This document shows, piece by piece, positions 7,255-13,382 of a stretch of 15,697 nucleotides of DNA. How positions within the stretch are numbered: position 1 is the first letter of the stretch; each line of letters opens with the position of its first letter. Position numbers and translations under genes: made by a program. Source of the stretch: an uncultured euryarchaeote (GTDB lineage Archaea; Nanohalarchaeota; Nanosalinia; Nanosalinales; Nanosalinaceae); NCBI GenBank assembly GCA_937132175.1, contig CAKZNU010000175.1:1-15697 (forward strand). Reading direction: 5' to 3'. Below the pieces are notes generated by a model, which was given only the letters and a program-made list of their open reading frames with translations, searched no databases and was not told where the DNA came from.

Positions 7255-8521
7255 TTACGTAGGGGTTTTCCGCTTCAGATCTGAAATAGATTCCTTCCAT
7301 CAGTAGTTGCTTCATCTCTGTGCGCGAAGACACATTGGAGATGGCCTCTATTTTCTGCCTAGTTGGTGCATTGAAAGCCGCTTCACCGCCCTCAGATCCC
7401 TGTATGATCACCTCTGTTTGTGTAATAACAGTCGGGAGGATGAGATCCTCTCGTCTACCTAAGGAACTCTCTACCGTGAGGTATATAATCTGTAATATAG
7501 GTGCTATAGCTTCCACGAGCATTTCCTCGTTCTTTGAGCCTATCTTTCTTAGTTTATTTTTCGTGGTCAGTTTAACCGTGAACTTATACTTTGCTTGCTG
7601 TCTCTCAATATCGGCTTTCGGTCTGCTGACTTCGCCTAGGCTAAGTTGCTCAAGCCTGATTTGCTTAAGCAAAACATTCTGTGGCTGTTTATCCTTGCCT
7701 GCTCGAACGGCAGCTTCAGCCCTGTTCAAAACACCATCATTCTCCTTCAGATACTCTTGATCTACATTATCGCTTAGAACCAAGGTTTGACCCGAGTTAG
7801 ATCCGGATTCGGAAGGGGTCTCTGTGCCAGTTGGTGTGCCTGTACTCTGAGTGCCTGAGTCGGTCTGTGTATCTATATCATCTTTCCCACCCTCTACGCC
7901 AATTGCACCTGCGCCTATCCCGGCAGTAACTCCTGCAGTTTTCCGCAGTGTTTCTCTCTTCTCTTCATCTATGAGCGTGCCTGCTTTTTCAACAGAGTCG
8001 GTGCTTAGGCTATCAAGTATGCTTCCGGCCTCTCTGAGGTTTTGCTCGGCTTTTCGTGTATTGTCATTTTGTACCAGCTGTTGTATCTTTTGAAGCGCGT
8101 CACCGAACTTCTCTCCGTCGTTCATCAGGTCTTCCTTTTCTACTTCAAGCTTCTTTATGGCTTGTTCCTCTGTGTTGATGGCTTGTATGCGTTTTTCAAG
8201 TCTTTCCGAGTTTAGAGATTCCTGTGACTTGACCTCGGATTTCATCTCTTCAAGGAACTCGACGGTTTGTTTCTCCCTTCTTTGGGCTATTTTGAACAAC
8301 CTCTTGAGGTCTTTTGTCTCTTTCAGGAAATGCTTTGATACTTCGAGTATCTTTTTGGAGTGTTTTTCTGCATCAGACTGTGACAGTGTCTGTCCTCTCC
8401 GGGAGCCAAGTTTTGCCATCTCGTTTCTCAGGATCTTTATTTCCTCAGATAATTCCTCCTCCTCACCGCCAAATGAGCTTATTTTCGAGGCAAGATCTCT
8501 TACCGCAGATACTAGTCCCAT
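7250..8521 (-). CDS. Coiled-coil protein of unknown function
   Basis: A 423-residue protein I do not recognise. Residues about 20-200 are highly charged with long heptad-like helices (EEELSEEIKILRNEMAKL; LEKRIQAINTEEQAIKKLEV), so a long coiled coil is likely. A short Gly/Ala hydrophobic stretch (TAGVTAGIGAGAIGVEGG, about 195-212) is followed by a Ser/Thr/Gly/Pro linker of about 30 residues (TQSTGTPTGTETPSESGSNS). The C-terminal 170 residues form a separate alpha/beta-looking domain. There is no clear signal peptide; the Gly/Ala stretch is a weak candidate membrane segment, so topology is uncertain. The gene is more AT-rich in the stretches I counted (for instance 23 of 60 G+C at 7501-7560) than its neighbours and uses more varied codons, which may mean later acquisition. 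Confidence 0.75.
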   Translation of the reverse strand: MGLVSAVRDLASKISSFGGEEEELSEEIKILRNEMAKLGSRRGQTLSQSDAEKHSKKILEVSKHFLKETKDLKRLFKIAQRREKQTVEFLEEMKSEVKSQESLNSERLEKRIQAINTEEQAIKKLEVEKEDLMNDGEKFGDALQKIQQLVQNDNTRKAEQNLREAGSILDSLSTDSVEKAGTLIDEEKRETLRKTAGVTAGIGAGAIGVEGGKDDIDTQTDSGTQSTGTPTGTETPSESGSNSGQTLVLSDNVDQEYLKENDGVLNRAEAAVRAGKDKQPQNVLLKQIRLEQLSLGEVSRPKADIERQQAKYKFTVKLTTKNKLRKIGSKNEEMLVEAIAPILQIIYLTVESSLGRREDLILPTVITQTEVIIQGSEGGEAAFNAPTRQKIEAISNVSSRTEMKQLLMEGIYFRSEAENPYVT

Positions 8522-8550
8522 CTGTACATACTCAATTGTACTGTGAGAGA

Positions 8551-8557
8551 CTTAAAG
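8551..8557. promoter_or_regulatory. Shared divergent promoter element
   Basis: CTTAAAG (CTTTAAG on the other strand) lies at the exact midpoint between the two divergent start codons, ATG 8521 (-) and ATG 8586 (+), 32-33 bases from each. It is the only TATA-like element suitably placed for the - strand gene. For the + strand gene a second candidate, GTTATTAG near 8558-8565, is also possible. Short leaders of a few bases would result. Confidence 0.35.
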
Positions 8558-8571
8558 GTTATTAGACCAGA

Positions 8572-8591
8572 CTTCATGCAGTTTCATGAAG
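8572..8591. repeat. Inverted repeat over the start codon of the synthetase beta-like gene
   Basis: CTTCATG (8572-8578) and CATGAAG (8585-8591) are perfect inverted copies separated by CAGTTT. The right arm contains the ATG start at 8586. It could be a repressor operator just after the promoter, or an mRNA hairpin that hides the start codon. A 7-bp repeat of this sort can also occur by chance. Confidence 0.35.
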
Positions 8592-9704
8592 ATGTTAGAA
8601 TCGGAATCTAAAGAGATACTGGAAAACTACGGGATTGACACTCCGAAAAGTGGTGGATCGGAGCTTGTAGTCAAGGCACAGGTTCAGACGAACAACAGGG
8701 CGGAGAAGGGACTCGTGAAGTTTGCCTCAGGCAGGGAGGAAGCTGAGAGAAAGGCTGATGAGATCAGAGGTGAAAAGTTTCCGGGAAGACAGGTAGATGA
8801 TGTTTTGATCGAGGAAAAAGTAGATCATGACTCGGACTTCTACGTTTCCTTCATCTATGATACGGATGTCCGGTCTCCTGTAATGGCGTTCTCCCGGGAG
8901 GGAGGCAGCGGCATCGAGGACAGAGAGGCCTCGAAGCTTAAGCTGGAGGAAAACCAAGAGTTCAGGTTCAGGGAGTTTCTCCAGGAACGGGGATTCGAGG
9001 GCAAGGAGTTGGTGAAGCTGGCCTCTACTCTCAGCGACCTCTTTGAGGTTTTCCTCGAGGAGGATGCCCGTCTGCTCGAAGTCAATCCTCTGGGGAGTAC
9101 GGAAGACGGATTTCTAGCTCTGGATGCCATGATGGAGACGGATGACGATGCCTCGTACCGGCACAGCCGTAATCTTCCGGACAGAAGCGATCTTGGACGT
9201 GAAAAGACTAAGCTTGAGAGACGGGCAGAAAAGATCGACGAGGACGATCATCGCGGTGTAGCAGGTAAGTACACAGAGCTAGAGGGCGACATCGGAATGA
9301 TGCTTGCCGGTGGTGGCGCCTCACTGACAAACATGGACGCTCTGATAGAGGCGGGTGGAAAACCGGCAAACTACACCGAATACGGAGGGAATCCTCCGAC
9401 GGAGAAAGTTTACCGTCTCTCAAAGGTTGTGATGGACAGGGAACTCCGCGGTCTCTGGCACGTAGGAGGTACCGCGAACAACACTGATATCTACAGGACG
9501 ATGAAAGGCTTTGTCCAGGCCCTGGAAGAGGAAAACCCGGATTATCCGATCGTAATAAGGCGTGACGGACCGAACGCGGACAGAGCCTTCGAGATGCTGC
9601 GTGAAAAGAGGAAGGAACTCGACATAGAGATGAAGCTTTACAGGAACGACACGCCCATGACTAAGACCGCAGAAAGTTTGATGGAGATGATTGAAGATGA
9701 GTAG
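8586..9704 (+). CDS. ATP-grasp acyl-CoA synthetase subunit, citryl-CoA synthetase / succinyl-CoA synthetase beta-like
   Basis: ADP-forming acyl-CoA synthetase subunit of the SucC family, 372 residues. The N-terminal ATP-grasp region has VVKAQVQTNNRAEKGLVKF (28-46), ILVEA-like VLIEEKV (73-79) and the Mg-binding LLEVNPL (163-169). The C-terminal CoA-ligase region has GMMLAGGGAS (237-246), ANYTEYGGNPPTEK (261-274), GGTANNTDIYRTMKGF (294-309) and IRRDGPN (324-330). The last three segments resemble ATP-citrate lyase ('VAGGGAS', 'ANYGEYSG', 'ANFTNVAATFKG', 'RRGGPN') more than succinyl-CoA synthetase ('NGAGLAM', 'ANFLDVGGGA', 'RLEGNN'), so citrate is the likelier substrate. ATG 8586 is used; ATG 8592 is two codons in. 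Its partner subunit is at 10450-11340 and the 3' end is partly duplicated just downstream. Confidence 0.85.
   Translation: MKMLESESKEILENYGIDTPKSGGSELVVKAQVQTNNRAEKGLVKFASGREEAERKADEIRGEKFPGRQVDDVLIEEKVDHDSDFYVSFIYDTDVRSPVMAFSREGGSGIEDREASKLKLEENQEFRFREFLQERGFEGKELVKLASTLSDLFEVFLEEDARLLEVNPLGSTEDGFLALDAMMETDDDASYRHSRNLPDRSDLGREKTKLERRAEKIDEDDHRGVAGKYTELEGDIGMMLAGGGASLTNMDALIEAGGKPANYTEYGGNPPTEKVYRLSKVVMDRELRGLWHVGGTANNTDIYRTMKGFVQALEEENPDYPIVIRRDGPNADRAFEMLREKRKELDIEMKLYRNDTPMTKTAESLMEMIEDE
9657..9695 (+). repeat. Direct repeat, copy 1 (end of the synthetase gene)
   Basis: This segment encodes MTKTAESLMEMIE near the end of the synthetase beta-like protein. A second copy lies 85 bases downstream (9742-9780). 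The first 33 bases are identical at 31 positions; the last two codons differ more. Confidence 0.85.
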
Positions 9705-9755
9705 CGGTCTTCTCAGAGCAGAAAATTCGTCGAATTTTCAAATGACGAAGACCGC
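9704..9755. repeat. Nested inverted repeats between synthetase gene and HAD gene
   Basis: The outer arms GCGGTCTTC (9704-9712) and GAAGACCGC (9747-9755) are perfect 9-bp complements. Inside them GAAAATTCGTCGAATTTTC (9721-9739) is a second perfect 9-bp inverted repeat around a single T. The left outer arm can also pair, over 8 bp, with AAGACCGC at 9663-9670 inside the synthetase gene, so two alternative hairpins compete for it. The ATG of the 13-codon micro-frame (9742) sits in the internal loop. Possible roles are transcription attenuation or control of translation; the structure itself is certain, the role is not. Confidence 0.7.
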
Positions 9756-9780
9756 AGAAACTTTGATGGAGATGGTAGAG
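9742..9780 (+). repeat. Direct repeat, copy 2 (duplicated end of the synthetase gene)
   Basis: Near-copy of 9657-9695, encoding MTKTAETLMEMVE. The copy supplies GGAG (9768-9771) placed 8 bases before the GTG start of the HAD gene, so the duplicated coding piece now serves as that gene's ribosome site. Confidence 0.85.
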
Positions 9781-9783
9781 TGA
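9742..9783 (+). other. 13-codon micro-frame overlapping the HAD gene start
   Basis: ATG 9742 to TGA 9781-9783 encodes MTKTAETLMEMVE, a near-copy of the C-terminus of the synthetase subunit. Its stop overlaps the HAD start as GTGA (9780-9783), the same kind of overlap used between the real genes of this genome. It could couple translation of the HAD protein or be only the trace of a small tandem duplication. Confidence 0.35.
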
Positions 9784-10412
9784 CGGAGAAGAAACCTGTA
9801 TTCGACATCGGGGATACCCTCATGCCGTCTTACCGGATCCAGAGTAAGCTCATGGGGGATGTCTTCAGACAGCACGGAACCGGGGATCCGCCGGAGTTCA
9901 GGCAGGCAAACTTCAGGATCTATACAGCCGGAGACGTAAAGAGTTATCTGGAGGATCACGGCCTCGGAGACGCCAACCCTGTAAGAGTAATCGATAAGTA
10001 CAAGGACAGGGAACGCAGGTACATGGAGGAAAACGGTGTCTTCCGGTTCCTGAAGAATGTATCCCGGGAGATCTCGGAGGCGGGATTCATCAGCGACAAC
10101 ACCATTGAGGGAAAGAAATGGATGGAGAAAGCACTAGAAGAACACGGAGTAAAGTACTCAGACCTTGTAGTCTCGGAGGAGGTCGGAGTCGAGAAACCGA
10201 GTCCGGAGATCTTTCAGGAGTTCCTGGATCGTACAGGAAGACCTGGAGACGATTTCGTATACTTCGGGAACAACCTGAACCGGGATCCTGCATGCAGAGA
10301 CCTTGGTATGGACTTTGTGCTGGTCACGGAATACAGGGTCTACGGAGACACCGAAAAGGACTTTGAAACCCTAGATAAACTTGACGCAGAGAAAGTGAGG
10401 AAACACTTATGA
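9780..10412 (+). CDS. HAD-superfamily protein with altered motif I
   Basis: A 210-residue HAD-like hydrolase with the usual alpha/beta core and a helical cap (about residues 17-95). Motif I reads FDIGDTL, with Asp9 as nucleophile, but the acid/base Asp expected two residues later is Gly11. Motif II is Ser105 in GFISDNT, motif III Lys139 in VEKPSPEIF, and motif IV YFGNNLNRD (Gly163-Asp169) with Asn at a position often Asp. The next in-frame ATG (residue 15) would delete motif I, so GTG 9780 is the start; GGAG lies 8 bases before it. It is placed between two subunits of one enzyme, suggesting a linked role such as repair or removal of a side product. Loss of the second Asp makes ordinary phosphatase activity doubtful. 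Confidence 0.8.
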   Translation: MTEKKPVFDIGDTLMPSYRIQSKLMGDVFRQHGTGDPPEFRQANFRIYTAGDVKSYLEDHGLGDANPVRVIDKYKDRERRYMEENGVFRFLKNVSREISEAGFISDNTIEGKKWMEKALEEHGVKYSDLVVSEEVGVEKPSPEIFQEFLDRTGRPGDDFVYFGNNLNRDPACRDLGMDFVLVTEYRVYGDTEKDFETLDKLDAEKVRKHL

Positions 10413-10453
10413 AACAGTTAAGTACGGAGAAAGAAGATGTGGTTAGTGAATGA
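10409..10453 (+). other. 14-codon micro-frame bridging HAD gene and synthetase alpha-like gene
   Basis: ATG 10409 overlaps the HAD stop as ATGA, and TGA 10451-10453 overlaps the next gene's ATG 10450 as ATGA. The encoded peptide is MKQLSTEKEDVVSE. It would let a ribosome pass from one gene to the next across a 37-base gap that has no good ribosome site. The peptide itself resembles nothing I know and the frame could be coincidence. Confidence 0.3.
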
Positions 10454-11340
10454 GTATCTTCATCGATGAAGACACGGAAGTACTGGTACAGGGAATTACC
10501 GGCAGAGAGGCACGGGAGAAGGTTCCGGAGATGATGGAGTACGGCACCTCCGTAGCTGCAGGTGTAACACCTGGCAAAGGAGGACAGGAAGTGGGAGGTG
10601 TACCGGTCTACGATACCGTCCGGGAGGCTCTAAGAGAGCACCCGGAGATAGATACCTCACTTGTCTATGTACCGCCCTTTGCCGCAAAAGAAGCGGTATA
10701 CGAAGCGCTGGAAAACGGGATAAAGAAACTAAACGTCATCACAGAAAGGATTCCGACCAGAGACGCCTGGAGAATATACCAGAAGGTAAGACAGGAGGAA
10801 GCAACCATGGTCGGTCCGACCAGCGTCGGAGTCATAACACCGGGAGAATGCAAGCTGGGACCTATAGGAGGGAACGACCCTGGATCCGTCTACCAGCCTG
10901 GAAAGGTTGGCGTGATCTCGAAGTCCGGAGGCATGACCACAGAGACCGCATGGGTGATACGTCAGGCAGGATACGGGATCTCCACGGCAGCAGGACTCGG
11001 AGGAGACGTCATAGCCGGAACCACCTTCGAGGACGCACTGAAGATGTTCGAGGAAGACGAAGAAACGGAAGCAGTTGTAATGTTCGGCGAGCTCGGAGGA
11101 ACATACGAGGAAAAGGCCGCAGAGCTCCTGGAAAAAGGAGGCTTCACAAAGCCGCTTGTGGCATACATCACCGGCAAGTTTACGGAAGATATGCCAAACA
11201 AGAAGTACGGCCACGCAGGCGCCATCATCCGGGGAGGCCGTGGAAAGCCCTCAAACAAGGAGAAAAGACTCAGAGAAGCAGGAGCGGAGGTCCCGGACGT
11301 ACACCACAGGATAGGGGAGAAGCTGGATAAAGTTCTCTAG
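10450..11340 (+). CDS. Acyl-CoA synthetase subunit, citryl-CoA synthetase / succinyl-CoA synthetase alpha-like
   Basis: SucD-family subunit, 296 residues, carrying the CoA-binding Rossmann domain and the phosphorylated histidine. It has VLVQGITGREA (11-21), GVTPGKGG (38-45), GPTSVGVITPGECKLGPIGG (122-141), SKSGGMTTE (157-165), the motor Glu214 in FGELGG and catalytic His255 in KKYGHAGAII. The stretch after PGECKLG and the SGGM motif look like ATP-citrate lyase / citryl-CoA synthetase ('KIGNTGG', 'SRSGGMSNE'), whereas succinyl-CoA synthetase has 'SGTLTYE'. Other parts are SucD-like (VTPGKGG, ITPGECK). The usual TEGIP is TERIP (99-102). It pairs with 8586-9704. No strong ribosome site precedes ATG 10450; coupling through the micro-frame at 10409 is possible. 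Confidence 0.86.
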   Translation: MSIFIDEDTEVLVQGITGREAREKVPEMMEYGTSVAAGVTPGKGGQEVGGVPVYDTVREALREHPEIDTSLVYVPPFAAKEAVYEALENGIKKLNVITERIPTRDAWRIYQKVRQEEATMVGPTSVGVITPGECKLGPIGGNDPGSVYQPGKVGVISKSGGMTTETAWVIRQAGYGISTAAGLGGDVIAGTTFEDALKMFEEDEETEAVVMFGELGGTYEEKAAELLEKGGFTKPLVAYITGKFTEDMPNKKYGHAGAIIRGGRGKPSNKEKRLREAGAEVPDVHHRIGEKLDKVL

Positions 11341-11379
11341 GCACAGCCGAAGCCCGCCTGATTCTTGCAGGTCACAAGA

Positions 11380-11387
11380 GTTATATC
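11380..11387 (+). promoter_or_regulatory. TATA box for the nuclease operon
   Basis: GTTATATCC is centred about 25 bases before GTG 11409, implying a leaderless transcript and a promoter separate from the synthetase genes. Confidence 0.5.
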
Positions 11388-11408
11388 CTTCAGGAGACAC
11401 ACAAAACT

Positions 11409-12308
11409 GTGGAAACCAAGATACCTGTATCTACCGTGGCCGGGGTCGGCGAAGGCCTGAGAACGGGAGACTACGGCAGGGTTCGAAGAAACATTGTGGA
11501 CGAGGTAGAACCTATACGCCCCGGAAAAGTCCCGCATAAGAGTAACTCGGACATTCTTGATATGCATCCCTCGGGAAACGAAGAGGCCTGGGCCGTAAAA
11601 GGAGTTTTGCATGAGCTTACCGTGGACCTGGTCCGCAGGCTGCCAGAGATCCTAGAGTTCGAGGGTGAGATAACCTCGGATAAATGTATAGAGATCCTGG
11701 AAGGTGCGGTAGACGGCACCGGGAGAAGATCCCCGGAGATAAGAAACGGTCTTGCAGACCTCGAGAGAAACCACGGTATAGAGCCACAGAATCTTCCAGG
11801 GTATGAAATACAAAGTTACGGAGAACCGGTTCTTACCGTAGAAGAGGCTATAGAGCAGGTAGGAGAGTACGCCGGAAAATACTTTGAGGAGGTGGAAAAC
11901 TTTGGAGCGGTAGAAACCGAGGAAAGCATCTTCGGAAACGGTATGTCAGGCAGGATGGACGCGGTCTGGAGAGGAGAGAGCGACAGGATCGTAGAGATAA
12001 AGACGGGATCGCCGTCGACCTACGACAGGTTACAGGCCTCGGCGTACTGGCTTATGCATGGAGACGACCCAGAGGTAGTTATAGAGTACCCTCTGGAAGA
12101 CGAAAGGCTCGTCTACACGCCGAACACAGAAGCCGAAAAACAGGACTTCGACATACGCCAAGAGGCTGCAGAAGTAAATCGGTACAGGGATGAGACGCTA
12201 GAATACATCCAGAGGCTGAAAAGTCTTCAGGAGCAAAGAATTAAATCCATGGACTCCCGCAAAGACGCAACAAGAAAAGCACTTGAAGATCTGGAGGTCC
12301 CCAGATGA
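11409..12308 (+). CDS. PD-(D/E)XK nuclease (RecB/Cas4-like fold)
   Basis: Predicted 299-residue nuclease. The core is visible at residues 180-215: SGRMDAVW with Asp184 (motif II), VEIKTG with Glu196 and Lys198 (the E-x-K of motif III), and QASAYWLM with Gln209 and Tyr213 (the Q-x3-Y that marks the RecB/Cas4/Dna2 branch). His68 in VLHEL could be the motif I histidine of that branch. There is only one cysteine, so no Cas4-type iron-sulfur cluster, and no cas genes or CRISPR array are nearby. A charged helical tail follows (about 245-299). GTG 11409 fits a leaderless start after the TATA box. The end overlaps the next gene as ATGA, so the two products probably act together, perhaps in DNA repair or defence. 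Confidence 0.8.
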   Translation: METKIPVSTVAGVGEGLRTGDYGRVRRNIVDEVEPIRPGKVPHKSNSDILDMHPSGNEEAWAVKGVLHELTVDLVRRLPEILEFEGEITSDKCIEILEGAVDGTGRRSPEIRNGLADLERNHGIEPQNLPGYEIQSYGEPVLTVEEAIEQVGEYAGKYFEEVENFGAVETEESIFGNGMSGRMDAVWRGESDRIVEIKTGSPSTYDRLQASAYWLMHGDDPEVVIEYPLEDERLVYTPNTEAEKQDFDIRQEAAEVNRYRDETLEYIQRLKSLQEQRIKSMDSRKDATRKALEDLEVPR

Positions 12309-13357
12309 GTACACAGAAATCTTGGGAAAACAACAGAGAGAAATACCTCAGGAAGACATACGCAGCGGCAGCATCCAGTCCAGGTCCGACCCAGCTAACC
12401 GAGGTGGTAAACACATGGGAGATGCTGACGAAGGATGCAGACAGGCACTTCCTCTGGAAGTCTCTCGCAGTTCTCGCAGAGGAAGGATTCCTGGAGGCAG
12501 AAAGAGAAGGAGAAAGAACAGCCGTAGATGTAGATACCGATGTAGAAATGGAGGACCTGAAGGATACGTCTCTGGACTTCGAGGAGTACCGCCGTGAGGC
12601 CCGGAGGACAGAGGAGCTTGATTACAGAGAGCACGGAGACCTCGAGATACCTGCAGTACCAGGGTTCATAATGCATGAACACGGCAAAAGACACGGAGAA
12701 AAACTCCACACACACGGAAAGCCGGATCAGAGAGGTATAACGCTAGGTTCTGAGGGATCACGGGGTGAAACGTGGATGGATGTAACCAACGACGACGACA
12801 GGAAGAAAACCCTGGTTTCGGCCACCGCAAAGCTGCCCGGAGTAGAGCTGGAGGACGGTACAGAGCTTTTCACGGAGGGACACGCCTCGAACTATCTTGA
12901 CCGTATCTGGGACTCGAGAATCCAGAAGATCAAGGACAGATCCAGATATGTACACGAGGCCGCCACAGAAGCCGTAGAAGAAGTTTTACCGGAAATAAAG
13001 GAGAGATACAACGAGAACGCAGAAAGCCGCGGCTGGGAAACCATCGAAGAGGAACACGAGATACTGAAAAGGGAGTTCCGGCTCATGTCCGGAGACGACG
13101 AGTACAACGAGGAAAACCCGACGTACATAGAGGAAGTCGTAAACAGCTACTACGAAGACGGGCTGGAAAGAGACTCACTTATCCTCATGCCTCTACTGGA
13201 GAGGATGGAGTCTACACAGCTCCAGGAGGGAGATATGCCTCTGGAGGAAGCCACCAGAGGCTCAGATACATCCGAAGGCAGGAAACGCAGAAACCAGACG
13301 TACATGAGCCACTACCTGGATCAGGTATGGCAGATGTCACAGACAGGACAGATATAA
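12305..13357 (+). CDS. Unknown acidic protein with possible winged helix and histidine cluster
   Basis: I do not recognise this 350-residue family. Residues about 28-72 have the outline of a winged-helix DNA-binding domain: helices around LTEVVNTWEML and DRHFLWKSLAVLAEEGFLEA followed by a short strand pair. A histidine cluster at residues 124-137 (H-x-H-x3-H-x4-H-x-H) could bind metal. The rest is rich in Glu/Arg helices, and the C-terminus (GRKRRNQTYMSHYLDQVW) is basic. No signal peptide or membrane segment. It is translationally coupled to the upstream nuclease through ATGA, so it is likely its partner. Its TAA stop lies inside the TATA box of the following lyase gene. Confidence 0.7.
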   Translation: MSTQKSWENNREKYLRKTYAAAASSPGPTQLTEVVNTWEMLTKDADRHFLWKSLAVLAEEGFLEAEREGERTAVDVDTDVEMEDLKDTSLDFEEYRREARRTEELDYREHGDLEIPAVPGFIMHEHGKRHGEKLHTHGKPDQRGITLGSEGSRGETWMDVTNDDDRKKTLVSATAKLPGVELEDGTELFTEGHASNYLDRIWDSRIQKIKDRSRYVHEAATEAVEEVLPEIKERYNENAESRGWETIEEEHEILKREFRLMSGDDEYNEENPTYIEEVVNSYYEDGLERDSLILMPLLERMESTQLQEGDMPLEEATRGSDTSEGRKRRNQTYMSHYLDQVWQMSQTGQI

Positions 13358-13358
13358 A
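13352..13358 (+). promoter_or_regulatory. TATA box for the citryl-CoA lyase-like gene
   Basis: ATATAAA, centred 28 bases before ATG 13383, overlapping the stop codon of the previous gene. It gives the lyase-like gene its own leaderless transcript despite the close spacing. Confidence 0.65.
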
Positions 13359-13382
13359 GAGTATACACTTCAAGAACCGGTT

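Noticed and set aside
9721..9739. Simple intrinsic terminator at the AT-rich inverted repeat
   Set aside because: There is no T-run after it and the next gene starts within 41 bases; the nested structure is better reported as a possible switch.
10729..11330. Long open frames of about 160 codons on both strands within the synthetase alpha-like gene
   Set aside because: They are shadows of a strongly conserved SucD-family gene; their translations are low-complexity and Arg/Ser/Cys-rich, unlike the acidic proteins here.
8586..11340. Plain succinyl-CoA synthetase (sucC/sucD)
   Set aside because: Not excluded, but several C-terminal segments of both subunits look like ATP-citrate lyase / citryl-CoA synthetase, and the genes are separated by an HAD gene and near a citryl-CoA lyase-like gene. 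I kept the name open.
11409..12308. Cas4 / CRISPR adaptation nuclease
   Set aside because: No iron-sulfur cysteine set (only one Cys), no cas1/cas2 and no repeat-spacer array in the window.
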